The notes below the pieces were generated by a model. That model ran no database searches and was not told where the DNA came from. It saw only the letters and a program-made list of their open reading frames with translations. Positions 11,375-22,436 of a stretch of 64,000 nt of DNA are shown here, in pieces. The stretch comes from Pilatotrama ljubarskyi (Eukaryota > Basidiomycota > Agaricomycetes > Polyporales > Polyporaceae), in NCBI GenBank assembly GCA_022385805.1, contig MU277705.1, positions 184,478 to 248,477 of the forward strand, given 5' to 3'. Numbering within the stretch: position 1 is the first letter of the stretch; each line of letters starts with the position of its first letter. A program made the translations under genes and the position numbers.

Positions 11375-12239
11375 GACGGCGAAAGCAGGGGATGAGAGTG
11401 CACCTCGGCCGGTACAGCTGCTATATAGTCGGCAAGCGATCTAATATTAAGACATGCAGGGACCTGGGCGCTGCGTTCACACCTAAAGCCTTCTTCTCGC
11501 TGTCGGTGCTCAATTCATAGAAGAGGCTGCCGATACACGTGTCTATGCGTTCGTAGCTGTGCCGAAGCGTGGAATACCTTCAGTCATAGCAGCTGAACCA
11601 ACATGCCCCCACGGACGAGGCTACTTATAAGTGGCTTCAAGTACGCTATGGCCATCATCTGGACGCGCAGTGTTTCGTCGTAAGCCCACTGCTGGACTGC
11701 AGACTGTGCCGAAAGCTATCAAACTGTGGAGAAAGTGACAGATGGGAAAGCGTGGGTACGCAACGCACCTGTGCGCACTGACACCCGGGCGAAGCATGCC
11801 GTACTGCAGCTGGGGGAAGAAGACAGCAGGCAGTTCACGAGTTTCCAGTGGGCGTTCAGGCGATGGATCGAACCTTTCCTACTCCAGACTGGCAAGACTA
11901 AAGCACTAAGACATAGTCCGACAGTCGCGATTCAGCGAGCAGGTCCTCTTGCTGGTTACTGGTCGCTCGCCAGCATAATGCTGGCTGCAGTGATTGCGGC
12001 TTAGGATGGTGACCCGGCGTGAGCTTAGACGTCAAACCCAGGCAGCAACTGCGATCCTTGGGATAGCATGAGTCGTTTCCGGCCGCGGCCTTGCATACAG
12101 TCAGGACGAGTCGCACAAAGGGCGATCAGACCTGACAAGAGACGTGCGTGAGTAGACGAGTTTGCAAGAGAGCAATCAACAAGTACGACTTACTCTCTAC
12201 GCATCTACTACTTCCTTCACGACCTACCTCGACTTCGAG
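11375..12239. other. Divergent intergenic region
   Basis: This holds the transketolase promoter on one side and the upstream region of the decayed acetyltransferase on the other. No further gene is seen. Confidence 0.4.
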
Positions 12240-12951
12240 ATGTGCGAGAACGACCCCACGACGGGCGCACATGACTACGAAGTGTTCAAGCTACCGACCC
12301 CCGTCTCAGATAGTGACATCCAGATGTACCGCGCCGTACGACTCGCCGCGCTGCAAACCGACCCCACCTTCTTCCTTTCCACATACGAACGGGAAGTAGC
12401 TTTTACCGACGAAGTATGGAGGGAGCGCCTGAACGGCGAGGGAAAACCACTATCGTCGCTCGCGCGTGCGTGCACACGCAAAAAGGCGAGAGCTCAGGAG
12501 ACCGTGGGGGGGAGTCGGCAGAGGAAGGATTGGAGAATTCGGATACTGCACCTTTCGTCGGGACGGTGACGCTGGTCGCAGGGCGCGCGCTGCCGGTCTC
12601 CATGGCACCGGAGTTCGCAGATCGACAGACGGCTTACTTCATGGTGCGGATGTGGGTCGCCCCGGAGCACAGGAGAATGGGACTCGGGCGGAGGTTGATG
12701 GAGAGAGCACTAGCCTATGCCGCAGAACAAAAAGCTCACGCAGGCTAGTCGGTAAAACAAGATGTCGGCAAGCAGGCAGAAGTCATTCTGGAAGTCGCGT
12801 TGGAGAACGAGAGAGCAAAGAAGGGTTGGGCTTCGAGACGTTCTTGGTGAAGCCAGCGGCCGGGGGAGGAGAAGCGTGGATGAGACGGCGCATCACGGCG
12901 GACCAGGTCCTGGCAAACACCATTGAATGTGAGCGGGACATAGCGAAATGA
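12240..12951 (+). pseudogene. GNAT acetyltransferase, broken by shifts and a stop
   Basis: Three frames together spell one GNAT-fold N-acetyltransferase. The start at 12240 (MCENDPTTG) runs through RLAALQTDPTFFLSTYERE and VWRERLNGEGK. Strand and motif A regions, TTIVAR, FVGTVTLVAG and VRMWVAPEHRRMGLGRRL (the acetyl-CoA pyrophosphate loop RRMGLG), lie in a second frame. The end, GLGFETFLVKP, lies in a third. The breaks are a -1 shift near 12441, an in-frame TAG at 12746-12748, and another -1 shift near 12822, where the usual LYExLGF motif is also shortened. No intron of normal size repairs any of them. Two sequencing errors plus one stop are possible, but decay is the simpler reading. The start could also be an in-frame ATG at 12162. 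Confidence 0.6.
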
Positions 12952-13696
12952 ACGGCTCCAAGGACACGACCTCCCAAAGGACGACAGACGCAAAGGGACT
13001 GCCAGTGCAAGGGTCACCAAGTGGCTGCGTCACAGCCGCGTACCACGCGTCACAACCTACCGTACGCCCGCGTCACAGGCGTCTTTCAGCTGCAGCGCGA
13101 TCTGATCATCTGACTCCAATCACACTCCTCCACACCGCTTTGCGTTGATTTAGTGTGCTTTATACCCCCGGGAGTGCATGGAATGCTTGGAACGTCGCTT
13201 GTCTGAGCTGTCGTAGAAAGCCGAATGTGTCTGCCACTCCGCCGCCGGTTTTCCCATCCGACAAATGTCTCCTTTCTTACACCCTACACGGCCTACCATT
13301 CATTGCTGTGGAAAGGGATGCATTATAATACACAGAAAGAAGAGTTTTGCAAGGCGGGACTGAAAGGGCTATGTGTGAGCGACGCACAACATAGACCCGT
13401 ATTGTTCACAGTGCCACTGTAGAACGACGGCGACGACTATAAAACATGGCTCTCTACCGGTCTGGAATATACAGAAACAGTCTCCATACCTTCATTTTGC
13501 CTACGCGCGCACACCCCAGAGCGAGCAACCTCTCAATGCCGGCTGCGCCATACCTCGACATCTGCCATCGGGCAGGTGCCATTAAACCCATCGGTCATTC
13601 CTTCGGAGCTTCCCGTGCGCTTTGAATTCTTATACAACTAACTCTCTGTGATCACTGAGGACCCTTTTCATTGAACAGCCCGCTGATATTGTGCCG
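12952..13696. other. Intergenic, nothing recognised
   Basis: Non-coding sequence after the broken acetyltransferase; no feature is supported. Confidence 0.35.
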
Positions 13697-13762
13697 CCGA
13701 GTGCGTCGATGTTCAAGGCCGAGTGCGTCGATGTTCACGGTCGAGTGCGTCGATGTTCAAGA
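13697..13762 (+). repeat. Tandem repeat, 3 x 22 bp
   Basis: Three adjacent 22-bp units (13697-13718, 13719-13740, 13741-13762) share the core CGAGTGCGTCGATGTTCA and differ at one to three positions near the ends. The unit is not a multiple of three, and no gene covers it, so it is a non-coding minisatellite. Confidence 0.85.
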
Positions 13763-15726
13763 AAACCCCCCATTAGGAGAGGGAAGACGATGCAGAGACG
13801 TACCGCACAGCCGCACAGCCGCTACCCTGCAGGCGAACTGGGACAGTACTCCTGTTTTCCTCGAACATCGACATGTAGACCGCTCTGGGCTTATGTTTAG
13901 CGCATGCCGAGCATTATTCCCGTATATGTCTCAGTCGCTCGGGTTTCCTGTGGCGGCAGACTCGTCAGCGAGGGGAATGACAACTCCAGCAGGAATTGTG
14001 ATATCCAGGCGTGAGTTACGGTTCTGCCATTTTCTTCCTTGTGCACACCCAGTCTCATCGTCATCCCATTGATAGCGTTCTGAACCATGATTTCCCCCGT
14101 ATCGCGAGAGCCATACCGCAAGCCGCCGCGATGTGATATGACTCCCCGGTAAAGCCCTTGAAGGCCGGGCGACTTTCTGGTACGCCGCGCGTTTTCTCAT
14201 CAGTTGCAGGGAGTGGAGCTCACGGATCCCTAGTGTTACGCCGCTATAGATCTGACCGCTACGGCCCCGGACTCGACATGCACCGTCGTCCCGAAGGTCA
14301 GATGGCCTCGAGCAGGCTACCCTCTGTGGCTCCATGTACATGCACTGAAGCGTCCTCAGAGTCCTTGATGGCCACCGTCCAGGACAGCAAGAGGCTTGGT
14401 CCAGCTCCCAGGCTCCTAGCGCCCTATACCGTCTTTCGCCGAACCCAGAGGGCCGTCTTAGGCGAAGGCTCGATGTTGACTCGACAGCGACGGACGAGGG
14501 ACAGCGCGAGAGCACCTGCTCGCGACACCCGACGAATGCCAGCTGGAAGCAACGCTCCTCGGCTCTCACCGAGCGGCGCCTTCGCGCACGTTGACCCGCA
14601 CCCCGTTATCCCGTCCAATGATCTGGAAGCAGCGACACCACACAGCGCGCGCATCTTGATTCTCCTTCCTACAGTCAAGGTGGAGCAAATCGACGGCATT
14701 GTCCACAGCGGCGCGGGGACTTCCCGTGGGAAGGGCAAGGGGGTCGTACGCACCACGACTTCCGCTCGAGCAGCGCGGGGGCAGCCCTATAGGCACCACC
14801 CTCTTCATATGTGGAGGCGGATCGCCCGGGACGACGGTTTCACTCTTCAGAGCCCCCCTCCAGGGTTCGTTCCGTTCCTGTTCAAGCGGAAATCTCCCGA
14901 CGACTGGACGTGGCCATGGGACGGAGAAGTGCTCCCGAAGGGATGGCGGGCCTCGTCCGTCTGGCGCAAAACTGCGTGTAAAGTACGGCAAGAAGGTTAT
15001 TGCGTCCATAGGCAAACCTTCACGGCAAGCGGCTGCCGGAAAGCGGTGCAATACTTACGGCAAGAAGAACTTACCGTCCGAGAGCAATCCCTGTCGATGG
15101 CGGGGATGTGAAGGACTGAATAGGGGCACGGGCGGCACTGCCGGACGTTGTGAGGTTCTACAGCGCCGGAGCTACCCTGTCCATCCGATTGTGGAATACT
15201 GGGTATCTGCGAAACTCATGTATACTCTACTCCGGGAATGGTACCGCTAGCTATAGGGCGCAGGCGCGAACCCGAAGGACTCTCCGGTGCGTCGCATATC
15301 ATGTTCTTCACGTCGATAGGCCTATTGACCAGGGAAATGCATAGTGGATTCAAGGCCGGCTCGCCCATGAGGTGGATTACAGCCTGCTCGGCGTGCTTTG
15401 ACCACCTCCCTGGGGATCTCCCCGAAGAAAGCCAAACACGCAGAAAAGTATCTCCACGCATTTGTCAAGTCCATCTGCACTACTCACGCACATACGGGAG
15501 GAGTCAAGTGGCAAGCATGCGACGCGTGGATTACAGAGCAGCTCGTCTCCCTAAATACATAGCACCATAAACTTTGGCTATATATAGAGCTTAAATGATC
15601 TACACTGGGTCCCCTGAGGCGAAGCTTGCTGCCGGGGGTGAGCGCAGACGGAGAGACCGCGTCGCGCCGCGACCCTTACGCGGGCACGTGATGGCGTCTG
15701 ACTGTAGCACGTGACTGGATCGCGCA
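13763..15726. other. Gene-poor stretch with uninformative open frames
   Basis: The longest open frame (14158-15111, plus) and overlapping minus-strand frames are Arg/Ser/Pro-rich without family resemblance, and none connects through convincing introns. A decayed gene is possible; none can be named. Confidence 0.35.
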
Positions 15727-15951
15727 ATGAGCACGCCATCGGAGAGGAGAGGACGAGGAGTCGGACGACGCACGCTCAACACGCTTGCCTCCTCCCTCCA
15801 TCTCCTCCTGTCCTCGCTCCTCGTCGTCTGCGCATTCGTCCTCGTCGTTCTCCTCCTTTTCCAGCCCTTGGAGTACAATGCTTGCACCGGTCTCGACGAT
15901 GGTCTCGCCCTCTGTCCTCCCGGCGTCTGTGATCGCCTCTCTCAGCCATAA
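15727..15951 (+). CDS. Possible first exon of a membrane protein
   Basis: An ATG-initiated frame of 74 residues begins with a basic stretch (SERRGRGVGRR) followed by a long hydrophobic run of Leu/Val (LLLSSLLVVCAFVLVVLLLF), which looks like a real signal anchor. It then meets a stop. Further hydrophobic open frames occur up to about 16900 on the same strand, so this may be a multi-exon membrane protein whose introns I could not resolve. Confidence 0.2.
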   Translation: MSTPSERRGRGVGRRTLNTLASSLHLLLSSLLVVCAFVLVVLLLFQPLEYNACTGLDDGLALCPPGVCDRLSQP

Positions 15952-17020
15952 CATCCCCAGCCATCGCTGCGCTTCTTCGCTGTCCGCAGTGACCTACACT
16001 CGGAGAGCACCAGAAGCACTATGGCATGGCCTGGAGTATCATCAACACCCGGACTGGCCACCTCCTGCCGACCACAGGTGTTCAGCTACTGCATAGCTCA
16101 GATGCCAAGGTCTGCAACGTGCAGATTCCATCCATGGCTTCGCGCGGGCCCTCCCCATCCCGCCCAAGCTGTCTAGACCATCGACATCCGCAATGAGTGC
16201 TGGCTCGTCATCTCTCATCTCGCCCTCCCCGGGGTCCTGCTCTCCGTCCTCCTTCCACGACCTTCCTGCTGTCGCCGCATGGTCCACCGCTGTCCGCCTT
16301 TACGTCCTTTCGGTGCCCCCCTGTGGTCATCATGCTCGGTCTTCGATCACGGAACTCACCCTTGTCCGGAACATCGCACCATTCCGCAACCTATCAGGTC
16401 CCCTCCATTTGTCGCCCTATCGTGTCCTCCGTCCTGGTCGGCAACGTCTCTGCTTATCTGGGCCTCACCCACCCTGCTCTGGCTGCGTATCTGCTTCTGC
16501 CCTCTGTGCTCCAGCTACGAGCGTCCGTCTTCGACAAATGTCTCTACGCTCATTGTCGTTGCCGACGTGGTGAGTTCTCACAGTCTTAGCGCCGGTGGAC
16601 GACGGTGCTCGACCCCGTGGCCGATAACGTGCAATGATCGAACCGACCGTGCCTCTTCGATGCGCTCGTCTATCGTCATCAATTCCGAATTCGCGCCTCC
16701 TTTTACGCCATGGGGATTCACCACACCCCACCGGACTGCAGCAAAGTGAGTACCAGTACTGTCTTCACCTGGATTCTGGTGGACGTCTTGGTACTGGCTG
16801 CGGAGCGGCAACACTCAACAAGGGAGTGCTGCAGCTCCGCGCATCCACTGGCGTGTCCGCTATTGTGGCCAGATGTCTCATCGCGCTGTCGTGTGCGTAA
16901 AGATGCACGCCCCATTCGGCACGACCGAGCGTCGCTTGGCGCGTTCCGTTCCGCTTTATCGCACCAGTCTTGCGGCTGCGGTGTCCGGGTTCCTTGCATG
17001 TACATAGTCTGCTCGTCCTC
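15952..17020. other. Unresolved region upstream of the EgtB-like gene
   Basis: Pro/Ser/Leu-rich open frames are present in all plus-strand phases; the frame around 16419-16500 is hydrophobic. No consistent gene model was reached. Confidence 0.3.
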
Positions 17021-17027
17021 TATAAAA
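17021..17027 (+). promoter_or_regulatory. TATA box
   Basis: TATAAAA lies 86 nt upstream of the ATG at 17113, a typical spacing for a focused fungal promoter. Confidence 0.55.
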
Positions 17028-17112
17028 TCCCCCGTTTTGCCTCCTATCTCCTCACCAGAGCGCGTTTCCCGCGAATTCGAACGATCCTCTCAGTTCATAC
17101 TCCAACGATACG

Positions 17113-19174
17113 ATGACGCGCTCTTCTTCCCCTTCCTCCTCGTCCGACATTGCCTCCTCTCCCTCTACGACCCCGTCCACCCCTCCTCCCGGCAGTCCCA
17201 CCTACTGCATTGTCCTCCACGACGCGAGCGTCGCGTTTCTGCAGACTTTGCCCCTAGCGAAGTCGAGCGGCGACCGTGCTCTGCTGTTCAGTGGGAGCGG
17301 CGCTGTAGAGGACCTGCTCATTCGGGCAGCGGATATCCTCGAGGACAAGTCCATCCTCGAGGACGCGTGTTGGGAGCGCGTCGTCGCCCAGGACGAGGGT
17401 CGCGAGGTTAGCTATTACAAGACGAAGTGCGATGCGCCCATGTTGGACGTAATCGAGGACAAGCCTTCCGTTGCACTCGATGCACTGAAGTGTGAGACAA
17501 CTCCCGTGAGTACACTGAAAAGGAGGGAGCTAGCCAGCATGATTGACGAGTTGCAGATTGCACACGCGGACGCGCTCAACCGCTTCTGCGAAGCGGGCCT
17601 ACGTTCCATGATCACCCTCACCTCCTCCGACTACAACGTCGCCCTCCACATCCTTGAACGCCCCGCCCTTACTTACCCCCTCCTCTCCTCCACGCCCGCC
17701 ACGCTGCTCAACCCCTCCGCGAACCCGTTCAGCATCCCCTCCCTGCCCGAGTTCGAGCGCGGCTGGGCGATCTGGGACCTCATCACCCTCGGCATGATTC
17801 CCCCGACGCTCCTGCACTCCAAGCCAATCGATCTGCGGCACAAGCCGCTCTTCTACATCGGACACCTCCCGACGTTCGCAAACATCCTCCTCTCGACGCT
17901 GACGCGCGCGCGGCCGGTGGGGCCGCGCAGCTATTTGAGCACGTTCGAGCGCGGGATCGACCCGATTGTGGACGATCCGGAGCATTGCCACAATCATTCG
18001 GAGGTGCCGGAGCGCGACGAGGACTGGCCGACACTCAAGGAGGTGCTGGAGTATCGGGACGAGGTGAGGGAGAAGGTGGTGAAGAGGGTGTACGCGGAGA
18101 TGGAGCGGGGCGAGAGGCCGTTGACGAGGCGCATGGCGCGCACGCTCATGATGGTGCTCGAGCACGACGGGTTCCACATCGAGGTATGCGCAGGCGGCTT
18201 GACGTCTTGCGGTAACCGGCACTTATGCACACTTGCTTGCAGACGTTGCTCTATATGCTCATCCAGCGCGCCGGCAGCGGCATGCTGCCGCCCCCGGGCT
18301 TCGCGCCCCCACCCTGGGAAGCCCTCGCCGCACAGTGGGACCACATCCCTGCTCCAGCTTCACCTACTGTAACCCTCGGCCCCTCCGAGCTCGTCATGGG
18401 CCATGACGACCAGGAGCCGGACGACTTGCTGCCCGCCCTCGAGCACGACGTGACGGCGCACGAGTTCGGGTGGGACAACGAGAGCCCGCGCCGGGTCGTG
18501 CAAGTCGGCAGGTTCGCGGTCGAGTGGCGCCCGGTGACAAACGGCGAGTTCGAGGCGTTCTGGAGGGGCGCGGGCAAGGGGAAGGTGGATATGCCCGCGA
18601 GCTGGGTCGAGGAAGACGGGCAGGTCAAGGTGCGCGCCACCCTCCGTCCCCGTTCTGTTTTTTCTTGAGTTGGCTGACGATTCGCTGCTCCCCGTAGGTG
18701 CGCACGCTGTACGGCCCTGTTCCGATGCGCTGTGCCCGGCACTGGCCCGTCCTCACCGCGTACGACGACCTCGCCGCGTATGCCGCGCACAAGGGCGGGC
18801 GCATCCCGGCCGAACCTGAGCTCCGGCTCTTCCTCGACAAGTACCAAGTGTCGTACGCCGAGGGCGCGAACGCTGGCTTCCGCCACTGGCATCCGCTCCC
18901 CGCCACCGCAGGCGGCCCCGAGCAGGGCGGCCGGGGCTCGAACGGCGGCGTGTGGGAGTGGACGGCGACGACGTTTGACGGGCACGACGGTTTCGTCGGG
19001 ACCGGCATCTTCCCAGGCTACTCGTCGGACTTCTTCGACGGGAAGCACCAGGTCGTCCTTGGGGCGTCGTATGCGACGATTCCGCGTCTCGCAGACAGGC
19101 GCACGGTGCGGAACTTCTATCAACACAACTATCCGTACCCGTGGGTCGGCGCGCGGGTTGCATATGATCTGTAG
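17113..19174 (+). CDS. EgtB-like sulfoxide synthase (Egt1 family, short N-terminus)
   Basis: Exons 17113-18183, 18243-18629 and 18698-19174 give 644 residues. From about residue 215 it follows fungal Egt1, the ergothioneine enzyme. A DinB-type iron domain carries FYIGHLPTF (His251) and EHDGFHIETLLYML (His351, His355), a complete three-His iron site. An FGE-sulfatase domain follows with NGGVWEWTATTFDGH, GYSSDFFDGKHQVVLG and the C-terminal RRTVRNFYQHNYPYPWVGAR. The known reaction is iron- and oxygen-dependent C-S bond formation on trimethylhistidine. Full Egt1 carries a roughly 330-residue EgtD methyltransferase first; here only about 190 residues precede the iron domain. They start with Ser/Pro repeats and contain only a faint echo of the EgtD C-terminus (around residues 66-110). 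The bases 17491-17532 could be a 42-nt in-frame intron. I infer a sulfoxide synthase-like enzyme dependent on a separate methyl donor step, or with a new substrate. Confidence 0.85.
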
Positions 19175-19295
19175 GATGGTACGAGTATTCCCCGGGTCGT
19201 ACTCATCTATGTCTTGTCATTACTTGAGGAGTCTATTGTGCTGTAGGCTGTATGATAGTGTAATTTATGTGATACATAGCTATGCGACACCATGC

Positions 19296-22194
19296 TCAGT
19301 CCACGCCTTCCGTATCTCTCAGTTGACCTTCTTCATCGTCTGAGCTCTCGTTCGCTGCGTTGTTCGAGCCGCCTCCCCAGAAGCGGCTCACTAGCGAGCG
19401 CACGAAGCGTACCGGAAGAGGCTGCAAGGAGAAGTTAGTCGGCGTGTTGTCCGACTAGAAGAGCTGACAGACTTACCGCGACTTGCTCCTCTTCTTCGTC
19501 ATCCTCCTCTTCCTCGTCCTCGGGCTCTTCTTCGCGGCGCGGGGCCGGCTGCGCATTTTGAGCGGGCTCATCGGGCAGATCATCCACATCGTCTGGCTCC
19601 ACGAAGTTCACCATGACTTCCGCGCCAGGCATACCCCCCGGCATGTCTCCCTCACGTTGCTGGGGTGCGTCACCGCCCGCACCAGCCAGGGCGACCATCA
19701 TATCCTCGAGGACCTCCGGCATCTGCTCCGCGATCTGGGCGAACTGAACGATCCCGCCGGGGAAACGCTGCGCGAGCGCGGGATGCCCGTCCCAGAGGTC
19801 TTGCAATTGACGACGAAGGCCGGGGTCGGGGATGAGCTGCTCGAGGAGGCGCGCCTCTTGTCGACGCGAGCGCGGGCGCACGTTGAGCACGTCCTCGACG
19901 CCGCGGAAGAACTCGCTGTCGTACTCGTTCACGCGCGTCGAGGGCGGGAGCGGGTCGCATGCGAGGTGCCGCGCATCGAGGATCTGGCGCGGGACGAAGG
20001 GGAAGAGGCTCCGGCAGGTCGTCTCATTCACGAGCACGTGTCGGTAGACGGACCAGGACAGCGCAGGGGACTCGAAGCGTGTGAAGAAGAGCTTGGGTGG
20101 GGCAGGTGATGCGGTAGGGAGGGTGTTGTAGACCGAGGCGACTGTCTGGGCGAACCAGGATGCCCGGGCGGCGGGCTTCCATAGAGAAGAGGCGTGTTGT
20201 GCGTATAGGTGGGACAACAAGTGGAATATTGCGTGGCTGTCAGACAGCAGCATGCTATCAAGTAATGTCAGTACACTGGGTATCCTGCTCGGCGAGACCG
20301 GGAACAGACCTCGCATCTGGGTGTATCCTGAATGCAGGGTGGCCTCGAATGTCGGCGCTTAGCGAGATATCCGCCTTGTCTGCCAACAAAGGCACCACCG
20401 GCGGGAAGTTGCGGATTGTATCCTTGAGTGCTTCAGTGCTCCGTTCATGGGTCTTAATACGCCCTTGTGAGTGATCGACTGTCATGAAAGGTGATGTCTG
20501 GAACCAACCTTGTCGCCAGAGTCCTCCTCACGAATGAAGAGCGCAAGTGCATGCGAGTACGCCATTCCTGGCATGATATTTGGCAGCAAACGCCTGACAT
20601 AGGGCGACTTGCCTTCCCGACTCTCTTTCTCGACGTCAGGCTCGAACAGATCCCACAGATCAAGCAACCATTGAGTCATTCCCGCCTTGATAGCGAGGTA
20701 TTCAAGGTGGAGGAGGGCGCCGTGGGGATCGCTCCAAGGCTCGAGAGCATACATCAGCCGGGCAAACTCGAAAGCGGTCCGCACGCAGCCTCGCCGCTGC
20801 AAGTCTCTACATCCATGGTGAGTAGTGAAAGCGACACCCACGGGAGCGACATACGTGACTTGGCGGTGAAGCGCGAGGAAGAACGGCCGGTTCTCGACGC
20901 GGTCGAAGTCCAGGCGGTTGGCGCCGCTGGTGAAGTTGAATGAACCCACGAATCCACGCTCGTAGGCGAAGAGCGCGCGGTCGACGTAGTCGGCAGCAGT
21001 GCTGTGCTCTGTAAAAGAGCAGTCAGCATAATTGTAGCGATGACCCATATCATATCTGACCTTCTCTGTGATGGTATACCTCGGAGAGCTGTAGCAGGGT
21101 GTCTGCATGATACGGCAGCAGTCTCAATAGCTGATAGAAGCCCTCCGGGTCTAGTGCAACAGTAAGACACCTTGACTGCATCTTCTGGCTTGTGCATACC
21201 TCCGGACATGACGGTACGCATGAACTCAAAGGTCACTGCACGGTACTTCTTGCTATACTCTACTGTCCATATCTTCTCTCCATGGAGAGGTTGCCAACCA
21301 TGCCGCCGCAGACCTGCCTCGACCTCTTCTGGCGTCAGAAGACGTACAGACAGACCTTCACGCAGCTGTGCTGGCCACCATGACGGTTGCGGTCGAGTCA
21401 GGTTCGAACGCTGGAGTACTGATTGCCGTGCTCCGGATGACGAGCCGGGCTTTGCAGCAGAGATCACCTTCGATCCAAAGAACTTTCGCAGCTCGGCCTC
21501 ACTGTCTAGATGTTGCAGCGATACCGCAAGCAATGCAGCAAGAGAGCGGGCAGCAGCAGGAGAGGAAGACGATGCCGAGGAGGTCGCGAGTTGCTGCTTG
21601 AGATCCGGGTACTTGAGGGAGAGCTCCGCGAGGGCCTTGTCGACGTCATCCATCTCGTCTTTCTGTTTCTCCTTGGCCTTTTGCTTCTTCAGAGCCTTGC
21701 GCTCTTTCTTTGAGGGCCCAGCAGGTGTGGACGCATTATCTTGCGGTGTTTGCGCTCTATGCGCAGGTTCGGGCGTGCGGCGCTCAGGAGCAGGCGACGG
21801 GCTTGCGGGCGTAGCAGGAGCTGTCTTCTTCTTCTTTTTCTTCTGTTGAGCTACGTGAGCAAGGGGCTCGGGCATAGGACCCAGGAAGGGGCTCACGAGC
21901 CTTCTTGGACTTGGAGGACTTTGTCTGCGCTGCCTCTTCCTCCTCGCTTTCATCTTCGTCCTCCGCCATGAGCTTCAAGCACCATCGAATCAGCAAGAGT
22001 CACCGTTTCCAACCGATGGCTGTACTCACTGCTGCGAAACCTCCTACCGCGGGCTTCGGAGGAGCTACGGGCGACACGGGCGAATTGCTCTTTGAGTGCT
22101 CTCCCTGCTCCGCGACATCTTCTGCGACATCTGTCTTCAGAGCCTGGAGCTCTTCCTGTTCTCGTAGTTGCCGTTTGTTGAGCCGCGGAGGCAT
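19296..22194 (-). CDS. RQC1: Rqc1/TCF25, ribosome quality control subunit
   Basis: Homologue of yeast Rqc1 and human TCF25, part of the complex that clears stalled nascent chains on 60S subunits. Nine exons: 22194-22030, 21972-21897, 21850-21200, 21150-21061, 21008-20855, 20806-20505, 20463-20310, 20254-19477 and 19421-19296, for about 831 residues. The N-terminus (MPPRLNKRQLREQEEL) leads into acidic and Lys-rich low-complexity runs typical of the family. The conserved core follows: WTVEYSKKYRAVTFEFMRTV, DPEGFYQLLRLLPYHADTLL, ADYVDRALFAYER, FVGSFNFTSGANRLDFDRVE and WSDPHGALLHLEYLAIKAGM. The C-terminus is Glu/Asp-rich. The sixth intron (20504-20464, 41 nt) has a weak donor chosen to keep frame; the alternative GTTGGT donor does not close the phase. 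It ends 121 bp from the convergent end of the EgtB-like gene. Confidence 0.9.
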
Positions 22195-22436
22195 GATCAC
22201 AGAGTCTGGTCGAGTACAGGCGAGGGAGGAGGAAAGGAGGGATCGACGCGGTGAGGTCACGGCGCCCAAATGTTTATGGGCGCTTCACCATCGGCCACAG
22301 AATCACAGGCGCTGGCGATAGATGGTGTTGGCGTTCAGCAGCCTGCCCTTGCAATAATGGACAGATCGTAGAAGCATTGATACAGTGAAAAACAAAGCTA
22401 CAGCACATTTCCCTTGCTGGGTCCGCCTTTCACCGA

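Noticed and set aside
13931..14569. Minus-strand frame ending with a P450-like PAGVVIP phrase
   Set aside because: No heme loop, ExxR or I-helix motif nearby; a seven-residue likeness is not enough.
14158..15111. 317-residue plus-strand open frame
   Set aside because: Length is explained by GC-rich sequence with few stops; Arg/Ser/Pro composition, no family resemblance, and equally long frames lie on the other strand.
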